This document shows, piece after piece, positions 10,147 through 19,855 of a stretch of DNA of 64,000 nt. How positions within the stretch are numbered: position 1 is the first letter of the stretch; each line of letters starts with the position of its first letter. This DNA is from Lithobates sylvaticus. Its lineage: Eukaryota; Chordata; Amphibia; Anura; Ranidae. Location: NCBI GenBank assembly GCA_028564925.1, contig CM053026.1:609355614-609419613 (forward strand), given 5' to 3'. A model generated the notes under the pieces. The model had not been told where the DNA came from, made no database searches, and saw only the letters and a program-made list of their open reading frames with translations. The position numbers were made by a program, and so were the translations under genes.

Positions 10147-10919
10147 CTGTGGAGTGAAACAAGAAAAAAAAAATGAGTCACTTTGCACATAAACATTGCA
10201 AGCAGATTAGACACTAACATCTTGGAAGAAGATCAGACTTTTAAATTGTAACCTTGAAAGTATTTGCACCCAAAAGTAGAGGGTCCCCCTAGCAGATTAC
10301 TCACCCCCCATCAATCCCCCCACTTCTGATGGGCCATTGACAATAACTAGGGGTTTGGGGGGGGTTTGGACAGGTAACCCCCGCACTTCATTGATTGCCA
10401 AATGGCTCAATAATGTGTGCTAGTTTGGCCAGACCCTCCTTAACTTAACACTATTGGCAGCCCACAGGAAAGATAAAAGAACATTCCAAATCCCACCCCC
10501 CCCCCCCCCAAAAAAAAAAGGGAAGCACATTTTGACATTCTGCAATTACCTAGCAAGCTAATAAGAGGGAAATAACCCAAAAAAAGAGCAAATGGAAAGT
10601 ATGGAGCCAGCCCCTTGCACTACATGCTTTGCTGAATTCATCCCTAAAGATGCCCTTACCAAAGATGGTGGCGGCAGCATCCGAGGACCGAGGGGCGGTT
10701 CGGCCTCGAGTGCTGACATCGCAGGACCCTAGGACAGGTGAGTGTCCTTATTTTAAAAGTCAGCAGCTGCAGTATTTGTAGCTGCTGACCTTAAAAAAAA
10801 AAATTGCGGGACTCCTGCTTTAATTCCAGGTTGTGAGGCAGCAAAACATGAAAAAATGCCAAGGGGGTGAATACTTTTGCATGGCACTGTAGGTGGTAAA
10901 TAAAGCTTCAATGGTTTTA
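10147..10919. other. Intron remnant, ranid repeat fragment and a mariner-like terminal fragment
   Basis: The stretch 10147-10640 looks like the transposase intron, with a C-run/A-run near 10495-10520. About 10650-10815 is a dispersed repeat with an AGCAGCT-type hairpin. About 10850-10893 reads GCCAAGGGGGTGAATACTTT and then GGCACTGTA, the familiar terminal sequence of Tc1/mariner elements. Only the end of that element is present. Confidence 0.45.
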
Positions 10920-10924
10920 AAAAG

Positions 10925-11647
10925 TGATTTAGGAACTGGAGCTGGCAAGTGTGACATAATATAAAGACACTTTGGCAGAAGACATTTTAATTAAAATGAT
11001 TTGTCCAGCCACAGACAGAGGGTGCTTAGCCCAGGTATTCAGCTTAGCTTTAATTGTTCGTAAGCGTGGATCCAGATTAACATTTAGGGCTTCAGAGGGC
11101 ACAGCTGTTATAATGATGCCTAAATATTTAAAAGAGGAGACCACTTTAAGAGGACTCAGCATCATGTGTAAAGGGAGTGTATGTGCATGAGGGCAAATTT
11201 CTGCCAGTTGATCTTAAGACCCGAGTAGGACCCAAAAGTCTCTAGTATATGCATAGCTGAACGTATGGAGTCTTGAGCATCATTTAAGTAGAGAATTAAA
11301 TCATCATCATATGGTCCAACCTTATCTGTCCTGTTACCCAAGGTGATTCCAACCAGAGAGGGAGTCTGCCGGAGTCTTATTGCCAGGGCCTCTATAGCTA
11401 CCGCAAACAAAAGCAGGGAAAGAGGACATCCTTGGCAGGTACCTTGATGTAGTTTTATGGTGACTGACCGCAGGCCATTAACTAATATATAAGAAGTTGG
11501 ATTAGCATATTAAATGGTAATCCATTTGCAAAATTTTTCACCAAAACCAAACAACCTCATGGCACCTTGTATAAATGGGCATTTAATGGAATCAAAGGCC
11601 TTTGCCATGTCAAGCGAGGCCAACACTGAAGTGTCTGGTAAGTGATC
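10925..11647 (-). pseudogene. LINE ORF2 reverse-transcriptase core (decayed)
   Basis: Pieces in order on the minus strand: LASLDMAKAFDSIK (about 11590-11635), then MFAVAIEALAIRLRQTPSLVG and GPYDDDLILYLND (about 11270-11410), then FKYLGIIIT (about 11125). These are fingers/palm and post-palm motifs of L1-clade reverse transcriptase. The usual YADD box reads YDDD. A frame change separates the last two pieces. Confidence 0.65.
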
Positions 11648-12771
11648 TGTCACAGGTACTGAGAGCTGCTCCCCTTGCGACTAGGTGCACGATGCCCCTG
11701 GAATGGGTACAGGAGGCACCGGGCACAAAGATGCACAGCAGGTGGGTTGCAGGTGGTGTGCAGTAAGGCTGTTGACCGTGTGGAGATGAAGCTGCACTGG
11801 AAGTAGACACCTGGCAGGACCAATACAAGGCAGAGGCTGTAGAGGGACCAGATTACACACTGGGAGATAGTCCGTAGGTGCATAAGTGGATGAACCAAGT
11901 AGTAGGAAGTCCAGGGAGCCAGGCCGAGGGTCAAACACAGGTAAGCAGGCAGAAGGATATCCAGGCGGCAAGCCAGGGGGTCAAACACTGATAAGTAGCA
12001 GAAGAATGTCCAGGAGGCAAGCCAAGGGTCATACACTGGTAAGCAGGCAGAAGGATAGCCAAGAGGCAAGCCAGGGGGTCAAACACTGATAAGTAGCAGA
12101 AGAATGTCCAGGAGGCAAGCCAAGGGTCAAACACAGGTAAGCAGGCAGAAGAGTATCCGAGAGGCAAGCCAAGGGATCAAACACTGGTAAGTAACAGAGG
12201 AATGTCCAGGAGGCAGGCCGAGGGTCAAACACAGGTAAGCGGGCAGTAGAGTATCCAAGAGGCAAGCCAAGGGATCAAACACTGGTAAGTAACAGAGGAA
12301 TGTCCAGGAGGCAAGCCGAGGGTCAAACACTGGTAAGCAGGCAGAAGAATATCCAAGAGGCAAGCCAAGGGGTCAAACACTGGAGAGAAGCAGAGGTGGT
12401 CAGAAGAGGTCCGGGTCAAGCACAGGTAATCAGGCAGGTACAAGGAACAGGATACAGGATACAGGAGCCAGGTACTCAGCAAGTGGAGACAACAAACCAG
12501 CAATTTCTGAAGGGAAGGAGAAGGGGAAGGCCTTTTATATGCCAGGTAAGTGGTCAGGTGGGGTAACTGGGCGAGTGCGCATGCGCACCCGCTTTCTGAC
12601 AGAGCCGCGCATAGACGTGCGCCGCGTTTGATGAGCCAGGACACATACCCGAGCGGCGTGAACCCGCGCATGCGCACCCGCCGTCCCGCGTACCTGTGTG
12701 CGCTGCTGGACCGCTCTGCCGCGCATGCGTGCTCTAGGGAACCGGCGCTGAAGCGCGATATTTCTCTGTGC
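11648..12771 (-). mobile_element. Solo LTR of a Ty3/gypsy (Tf1/sushi-type) element, fossil
   Basis: Its layout matches the LTRs of the gypsy element at 19.2 kb: GCGCATGCGC-rich U3, then TATATAAAAGG (minus, about 12533-12542), then a GCTGGTTTGTTGTC word 20-35 bases downstream. The minus-strand end is CTGTGACA. A 98 bp unit is tandemly repeated across about 11935-12390. There is no internal region. It sits inside the LINE reverse transcriptase, so it is younger than the LINE. The right boundary is approximate and no target duplication is clear. Confidence 0.6.
11935..12390. repeat. 98 bp tandem repeat inside the solo LTR
   Basis: The words CAAGCCAAGG, GTCAAACACTGGTAAG and CAGAGGAATGTCCAGGAGGC recur with a period of 98 bases, for four to five copies. 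The unit keeps frames open on the minus strand, but these are repeat artefacts. Confidence 0.8.
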
Positions 12772-13452
12772 TATAATTTGGGTTCCACGGAGGTTAATAT
12801 AGGTGGATTTTCCTGGAATAAATCCACTTTGGTGCGGGTGGATAATGCAAAGGATCAGAGAGTTCAAACGCTTAGCCATAATTTTCTTTATTATTTTATA
12901 GTCTATGTTCAGCAATGAGCTAGGGCAAAAAGACTCACAATCAGTAAAATCTGTCAGGCTTGGGTATGAGTACTAAAGTAGCAGAGTACATTGACAGCGA
13001 CAACTTCCCTTTCTGAAAAGCATTGGAAGACACCTGGACTAGGATCAGGGCCAAAATGTCAATATATCTAGCATACACTTCTAATGGAAGGCCATCTGGC
13101 GCTACTATCAGAGTAACCCCTTCAATTGTCAAAGTGGGGAATTGCAAGTCTTGCAGATACAAGTCAATTTCTTGATCAGTGTATGTGAGTTACGTATCGT
13201 ACATTCGAGTATAAAAGTCATGAAAACACAATAAGATTTCCTCAGCCGCACAGATCAAGCTACCATCCGCCTGTTTCAGTTTGGTTACAATCAGACTACC
13301 AGATTTTTATGCTTTAAAGGTGTCCCAGAATATTAAATGTCTAGAGAAGCTGTGAGCATCCACAAAAACCTTTAATTGGTCTAGTACCCTATCCTTCAGG
13401 ACTGGCATTTTACAGCATTGCCCATTTTAAGGGTGAGTAATAATGGTGAATG
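12772..13452 (-). pseudogene. LINE ORF2, linker and N-terminal reverse transcriptase (decayed)
   Basis: Minus-strand frames include YSATLVLIPKPD near 12960, SPDGLPLEVYA-like sequence near 13090, and HPHQSGFIPGKSTYINLR near 12800-12850. These are the start of an L1-clade reverse transcriptase. The frame then meets the solo LTR and resumes on the far side with the AKAFDS motif. Confidence 0.6.
13439..13452. repeat. Target site duplication, left copy (14 bp)
   Basis: AATAATGGTGAATG occurs here and again at 15853-15866. Removing the insertion and one copy restores the LINE endonuclease frame across SDHSPLLLTLK, so this is a true target duplication. Confidence 0.9.
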
Positions 13453-15852
13453 TTGAGGATAAGAGCAACCACTAACAATGGTTATTCCAGCCCCGCGCTT
13501 GGGAGATAATTAATTAAAGCCTATCCGCTATGTGAATTAACCCTAGTGTTTAGTTCACAGTAATTATAAAATTTATGAAAAAAGACCTGTGAAGAAAATC
13601 TACAAGGATTGTAAAAAATCTTTAACAATATCTATTGAGCTGCTCCCTCTAAAAATCGCTGGGATTTGTAGTAATGGTTGTTTAGTGTATGAGGGGCGCT
13701 AGTGGTTACATGAATATATCCGATTATACATTCATATTAGTGCATATTGAATAGTTGCCCTCTGCTGAGATATTTAAAGTGATCTGCCTAAAGGTGAGTG
13801 TAAAAATAAAAGAGGATACTAATATGAACTATATCGCCTTAGACACTGAATTACATATACTTAATGACATAATAAACAAATTGTGATTGATACCTAGCAA
13901 CAATTGTTGATACTTCCAATAAAAGACGAGTGTTAATCAAATGCTGGATACCCCTGGGTTACCAATAGAGATGTTTCTAACCATCACCACCGTGGTCATA
14001 TAAATGTGTTTAATGTGTGTGGTAGCAGAACCCTATATGCTGTATACATATAGAGCAGGCCTTTGCCCTATACACTGCTAACTAAACCAAATAATGTGCA
14101 TATGTCAATTAAAAAACACAAAAGCACAAGCACAGTCTTATAAAAACGGTGCCTCTAATCAAACATTAATGTGATACCAGATGAATTATTACACCTATAG
14201 TGAATAATGTCCCAAAGCAATTAATAATACAAATAAGTGAAATCTCTTGTGAAAAAGAAGAGGTAAGGGAAAAAACAAAGTTCATTTAGTAATCCTTGCT
14301 GGAAAAAAAGGACGTATTCACTCCTGTTGGAATCGCTTGTCAACCATCACCATACAGTTCTTGAAACACCCAAAGTGAGAACCAGGAATATTGAATGGCC
14401 GCTTACCAAATGGAGTTGATTACTTTACTTAAAAAGCAATCAGAAGCGCTTGTACAGGATTGTGCCTGTTCACAAAATGATACACCCACACTCAAGGCAG
14501 CTCTTCCTTCTCATAGATCAGCTCAGGTAGAATGGATGACATAAGTGGGAATAGAAAGAGGCACACCTCATAGCGTAATCTCGTTTTATTAAAAATGATG
14601 AATAAAATATACAGCAGCCAAAAGCCTACTTACATTGTCCAGTGCCTACCCGGCACTGAGGCTGCTCGCAAGTGTATACAAATGGATAAAACAACGGATC
14701 CTTCCCTCGTGGCTTCCTAACTGTGTTCCGGCGTGCGTTCCACTCGCCAGTACCTCAGGGCCAGTCAAACAGGAAATCCTGAAGCAGTACGTACAGAGAG
14801 TGAAAGTGATCAGGTACCGCCTACCGACGTACGTTTCGTGTTGTCACGTCTTCATACACTTGCGAGCAGCCTCAGTGCCGGGTAGGCACTGGACAATGTA
14901 AGTAGGCTTTTGGCTGCTGTATATTTTATTCATCATTTTTAATAAAACGAGATTACGCTATGAGGTGTGCCTCTTTCTATTCCCACTTATGTCATCCATT
15001 CTACCTGAGCTGATCTATGAGAAGGAAGAGCTGCCTTGAGTGTGGGTGTATCATTTTGTGAACAGGCACAATCCTGTACAAGCGCTTCTGATTGCTTTTT
15101 AAGTAAAGTAATCAACTCCATTTGGTAAGCGGCCATTCAATATTCCTGGTTCTCACTTTGGGTGTTTCAAGAACTGTATGGTGATGGTTGACAAGCGATT
15201 CCAACAGGAGTGAATACGTCCTTTTTTTCCAGCAAGGATTACTAAATGAACTTTGTTTTTTTCCCTTACCTCTTCTTTTTCACAAGAGATTTCACTTATT
15301 TGTATTATTAATTGTTTTGGGACATTATTCACTATAGGTGTAATAATTCATCTGGTATCACATTAATGTTTGATTAGAGGCGCCGTTTTTATAAGACTGT
15401 GCTTGTGCTTTTGTGTTTTTTAATTGACATATGCACATTATTTGGTTTAGTTAGCAGTGTATAGGGCAAAGGCCTGCTCTATATGTATACAGCATATAGG
15501 GTTCTGCTACCACACACATTAAACACATTTATATGACCACGGTGGTGATGGTTAGGAACATCTCCAGTGGTAACACAGGGGTGTCCAGCATTTGATTAAC
15601 ACTCGTCTTTTATTGGAAGTATCAACAATTGTTGCTAGGTATCAATCACAATTTGTTTATTAAGTCATTAAGTATATGTAATTCAGTGTCTAAGGCGATA
15701 TAGTTCATATTAGTATCCTTTTTTATTTTTACACTCACCTTTAGGCAGATCACTTTAAATATCTCAGCAGAGGGCAACTATTCAATATGCACTAATATGA
15801 ATGTATAATTGGATATATTCATGTAACCACTAGCGCCCCTCATACACTAAAC
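13453..15852. mobile_element. Fold-back insertion with hammerhead remnant (Penelope-like or retrozyme-like)
   Basis: This 2,400 bp insertion is flanked by the 14 bp duplication. It has a 227 bp unique left part, then arms 13680-14677 and 14854-15852 in inverted orientation (about 1 kb each, few mismatches), around a 176 bp loop. The loop edge on the minus strand reads TGAAGACGTGACAACACGAA followed by ACGTACGTC: a hammerhead second box with a stem III of three pairs and a GTC cleavage site. The first box is cut by the arm junction. Long, variable target duplications and inverted partial copies are usual for Penelope-like retroelements. Confidence 0.65.
14826..14856 (-). ncRNA. Partial hammerhead ribozyme at the loop edge
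   Basis: Minus strand: TGAAG, stem II CGTG/CACG with an ACAA loop, GAAAC, stem III ACG/CGT with a TA loop, then C before the predicted cleavage. The 5' half of stem I and part of the CTGATGA box are lost at the fold-back junction, so it is a remnant. Confidence 0.5.
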
Positions 15853-16560
15853 AATAATGGTGAATGGTCTGAAATGTCTCGGGTAAAATAGGTTATGGTG
15901 GTTACTTTATTCATGGTTTTATCGTTACCCAGGGCTTGATCGATTCTAGATAGACTCCCTCTGCCGAGGATAGCCCATGAGTAAGCCAGCATGCGTGGAT
16001 TAAGGATACGCCATAAATCTTGCCAACCCAATTCCTCCACCAGCAAAGCTAAAGCATAGGGGGCGGTGTGGGGTAGCAGAGAGAGGGTTACCATGCCTAT
16101 CCATGACCTGGTCCAACAAAATTTTTAAATCTCCCATACACAGTACATTAGCCTCTGGGTATGAGGCCGCAAACACAGTAGCCCCTTTGACAAAATGCAG
16201 GGTAGCTGGGGGGGGGGGGGGGGGGGGTGGGGGTTATAAACCTCCAAAATAACAAACGCAAAGCATGTATCTGTGCACGCACAAACACATATCGCTCATT
16301 TTGGTCAGTTTTCACTTGAAAGCATTCCAATGGGACCGAGCGGTGTATCAAAATGGAGACTCCCCTAGAGTAAGTGGTGTGGCATGAATGCAAAGACCAT
16401 TGTGGCCAGGGTTATGAAGATAATACAAGTTATCTTTTATTAAGTGCATCTCTTGGAGACAGATAATTTGCACTTTAGAGCATAATATGATAGTGAATGC
16501 GCTTATGTGGAGTACCCAGGCCCCTGATATTCCAGGACAGGAAATTACTGGAGGTAGCCA
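15853..16560 (-). pseudogene. LINE ORF2 endonuclease domain (decayed)
   Basis: Minus frames give SRGVSILIHRSVPLE (about 16330), then a G-run low-complexity patch at 16210-16230, then LGWQDLWRILNPRM, GSLSRIDQAL and RDISDHSPLL (16060-15860). These are the later motifs of the APE-type endonuclease of L1-clade LINEs; the final SDH motif is present. The reading frame then continues past the fold-back insertion. Confidence 0.65.
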
Positions 16561-16899
16561 TTAGCGCTTCATTGAAACATATCAACTCTTACATAGCAAG
16601 TTACCCAATTTAGTTGTTTCCATGTCAGAACCCAGGTGAACATTATGATCTTTGTCATCAATAACAACCAGCTGACACTCTGAATACAGTGAAAATCAGC
16701 ACAACAATTTACAATGAACCAAAGTATTTGCATTTGAAAGTAAAAAACAATATTCAACGGGGCATTGCCTGCACACAGTAGCCACATATGTGGAGGCACA
16801 GCTGCCTTTAAAAATCCCTATTAAACATAAGGGCAATGTAGCAGGGATCAGCTAGAGAAAAACTTGGTGATAAATGACATGCAAGTGCTTGGATCAGTA

Positions 16900-17830
16900 T
16901 GCAGTTTCAGAATGCTTTGCCCAGATTTAGGATGTTACACAGGTTAATAGTACCATTGGGATGCAAGTCTACGAATCCTGGGTACATGCAGAATATAACA
17001 ATAAGTACACCTTAGTCCACGCCTATGAACCATATCAAAGTAAGTTGGGTTAGAAGGAAAAGCCAGACATTCTCACATGAGGCATAGGCATTAACGATAT
17101 AAGCTGAAGGATATACAGGAGCCATAGTAGAAACTTGCATAGTAACATAGAACTGAGGTTGTTTTGGCCAAAACAAATGCCTTTAAACCAGGGACCGGTA
17201 GAGGTCCAATCAATGATTTCTAGATCTTTTATGAAGGGTGCCCTTTAGCATGCAGCCAATCTTGCGCAGAATCAGGGGTTGTAAAAAAGAGAACTTTACC
17301 ATCATCGACAATCCTCAGATGGACCGGATAGGCCATTGAATAGATGATATTGTGGCCCCACAATTTCTTCTTAATGTCGGTAAATGTTGCTCTGTTCTTT
17401 TGCAAATCGAGAAATCAGGAAAAAATGACCCGTGTATTCTCTTATTGAATAGGGCCTTTCTGTCTTGCTTTATGTAGGTTTAGGTCCCGATCCTTACAAT
17501 TCAGTAGTTGCGTTAGGAGAGGCCTAGGTGCAGCACCAGGTAAAGGAGGTATGGCTGGAACCCTATGGGCTCTCTCCACAGCAAAAGCAGACGAAAAGGC
17601 AGCATCAGGAAACAGAGATTTGAACCATGCTGGAGCTCTCGCTAGTTACGCTAGTTACGTCTGGCCATCTTGGCGGTAGCCACGCCCCAATCCCAATCTA
17701 TGTATTTACCATGTGTAAGATGGCCTCTGTCTTGCATCACTTCACAAGCCATGCCCTCTGACGTGTTTCACTCCACCCACTGGGGCTTAGTATAAGAGGT
17801 AAATGACAGAAGCAGGATGGAAGAACATCA
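16900..17830 (-). pseudogene. LINE ORF1 and 5' leader remnant
   Basis: The minus strand near 17430-17580 reads ERAHRVPAIPPLPG and then LNCKDRDLNLHKAR, the RNA-binding core of L1-type ORF1. The leader near 17640-17700 has AAGATGGCCAGACG. No long frame survives. Confidence 0.5.
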
Positions 17831-19195
17831 CTGTAGAAAAGAGAGGGCTGCAGATAAACAGGTAAAAATTACTGTATGTAGGAGGATTTGCTTCATGTCT
17901 ATGTATCGCCTGAGGCATGTCACTTCAGTAAGTACTGTATAAGTAAGGGTTTACAAGTACTTTAAGGAACACAACTGACAATGCATTATATTCTTAAAGA
18001 TTTTGAAAAAGTAGTGTGGGGGGGGGGGGGAGAAGAACCCCTGTCAACTTGTTAGTGTTGTCTGTGTCCCCATTAAGGAGATTTACTCTCTCTAACTGAC
18101 CTGATCATAGTCTAAGAGGGGATCTCCCTTATGTGGAAATTAATGTTTTCACAACCTGGTTAGTGAAAGGAAATGTAGATTATCTAGGGGTGATTTTAAC
18201 CCTTAAATATCTCTGGTAAGGTGTGCTGTTCAATCCCCACAGGCCTGTGAGATTAGCCCATTGAGACAATGACACAAAACAACAACGTCTCTCCGAGCAA
18301 ATCGAATCTTTATTCTTGGGTGTGAATATTTAAAGGGGCTTTCAGAAAGTACCGCCCTTTGACAAATTATCCAATCATATACAGAGACATTTTATGACCA
18401 AAGTGAAACGAATTATTTCTAAAATATCACGTGCTTTACAAGAAACGAAACTCAAAAGAAGATAACAGTAACATGAAAAAATGAAACTTGATTAGCAAGA
18501 CTTGAGAATATCTATTTGGGAAGTGGATGTTAGAGAGACACGAAATGGAAACTGACTATAATACAAAGAAGTAGTTAAGCTAAAAATCCCTTCAGTTAGT
18601 CTACAGGAAGTGAAGGGAAATATTTAATATTTCAAATGAGATACCAATGGCACAGAAAAAAAAAAGCCATATATATTATATTGTGTACAGTAGATCTTAC
18701 AGAATTTCTTAGCAAATAGGATCTCCAAAAGCCTCTCGTTGACACTAACTATTGAGGTGAAATGGAGAATTCAGTTTTTGCACACAATGTAGTTAGATCC
18801 AATAATGCACCTTTGTATAGGCTGATAACTACAAATTACGTGTGTGTAATAACAAATTATATACTGTATATTTTTTATAATTTTTAACTTGAAAATAAGA
18901 CTTTCTCTATTTTTATGACAAGCAAAAGAAATGATTACAGTCTCTTTGATAAGCAATGCAAAAGATGCCATTTCATGTGACTAATACATTTATTTGAATA
19001 ATTACTGCATAACAGGTGGTAATCAAGTAAGCATAATCTAATTGCATACATTTGCATAAACAAGTTCATCTGGAATATGAGTGCATGTAGTCATAAATTA
19101 TATATACAAATGACTATCCTTATTACTTTTATTTTTTCTCCATTTTCACAAAAAAATATTATATATCTGTTTAGAAAATATGTTGGAGAATAACC
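17831..19195. other. Unannotated AT-rich stretch
   Basis: No gene found. A G-run lies at 18020-18030. Minus-strand TTTAAA and AATAAAG words near 18310-18340 resemble an LTR promoter and poly(A) signal, but no terminal repeats were found. Confidence 0.4.
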
Positions 19196-19200
19196 AATAT

Positions 19201-19855
19201 TATCAGGAGAGTACTTACCGAGGCCGAAGTGCCGAGAGTGGTTCACCCTTGCAACTGAGCGCAGTCCGCCCCCTGGAGGTGAGACAGGGGGTGAATGGCA
19301 CAAAGAGGCACAGGCTACCCAACCAGAGGATGAGGACTGAAGTAGGAGCCAAGTGCTGGGATCAGGAATACGTTGAGAAGTTCCAGAGTACAGGTGCAGG
19401 TACAGGTCTGTAGACAGGTAAATCCGGGTCACTTAGCAGAGGTTCAGGGCAGGAGACAGCAGACAAATCCAGGTCACAAGCAGAGGTTCAAGGGGGCCAG
19501 AGGCAGCAAGCGGGTAAGTCCAGTAAACAGTCCAGAGGTCAAGGGCAGGAGAAGGCGGCAAGGTCAAAGGGCAAATCCGAGGTCAAAACAGGCAATCAGG
19601 CAATCAGGATACCGGAAACAGGAACAGAGCTTAAGCAGGAAGCTGAAGACAAGCCAGCGCTGGACTGATCTGAACCATTTCCTTAAATAGGCCCTGTAAG
19701 TGGTCATGTGACGCTGTCACGCACTGGGACGCTCAAGTGCGCACGCGCGTGCGTCGGAGCGCCGAGCCGCGAATGCGCATGCGCCGGAGCGCCGTCCCGT
19801 CGCGCATGCGCATAGGCACCCGGCGTACCACGTTAAACTGACTGTTTCCCTGACA
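19201..19855 (-). repeat. 3' LTR of the young gypsy element
   Basis: 655 bp. On the minus strand it begins TGTCAGGGAAACAGTC. It has a TATTTAAGG box, followed about 25 bases on by the self-primer match GCTGGCTTGT (19658-19649). Confidence 0.9.

Larger units (their letters stand above)
4496..10640. mobile_element. Three-gene PIF/Harbinger transposon, right end truncated
   Basis: The left end follows a TAA (4493-4495) and reads AGCCCCATACACACGG. Subterminal copies of TCGGA/TCCGA words run to about 4740. Inside are an accessory MADF gene (minus, 5525-6701), a Myb/SANT-like gene (plus, 7013-8356) and the catalytic exon of a HARBI1-like transposase (minus, 9397-10146). Harbinger elements normally carry a transposase and a Myb-like protein; a MADF protein as well is less usual. 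The sequence becomes a different repeat near 10641. No right terminal repeat and no 5' transposase exon are seen, so this copy is truncated. Confidence 0.7.
10920..17830 (-). mobile_element. L1/Tx1-type LINE, 3' truncated, split by two later insertions
   Basis: The minus-strand order is ORF1 (about 17640 to 17400), endonuclease (16400 to 15853), insertion A (13453-15852), linker and reverse-transcriptase start (13450 to 12772), insertion B (about 11648-12771), then reverse-transcriptase core (11647 to 10925). ORF1 has an ERAHRVPAIPPLPG motif. The core has a YADD-like box reading YDDD, followed by GSYSGLKINW. The 5' end carries GCCAAGATGGCCAGACG near 17670, typical of L1 leaders. The copy is decayed, with several frame changes, and ends before the C-terminal third of ORF2. 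Confidence 0.7.

Noticed and set aside
12029-12363. CRISPR-like array
   Set aside because: The direct repeats have no unique spacers, and the setting is a vertebrate LTR.
11650-12677. Overlapping 78-residue frames on the minus strand
   Set aside because: They repeat every 98 bases with the tandem repeat in the solo LTR.
18230-18420. Possible retroviral-type LTR promoter and poly(A) signal on the minus strand
   Set aside because: TTTAAA and AATAAAG are suitably spaced but no second LTR, terminal TG/CA pair, primer site or coding region was found.
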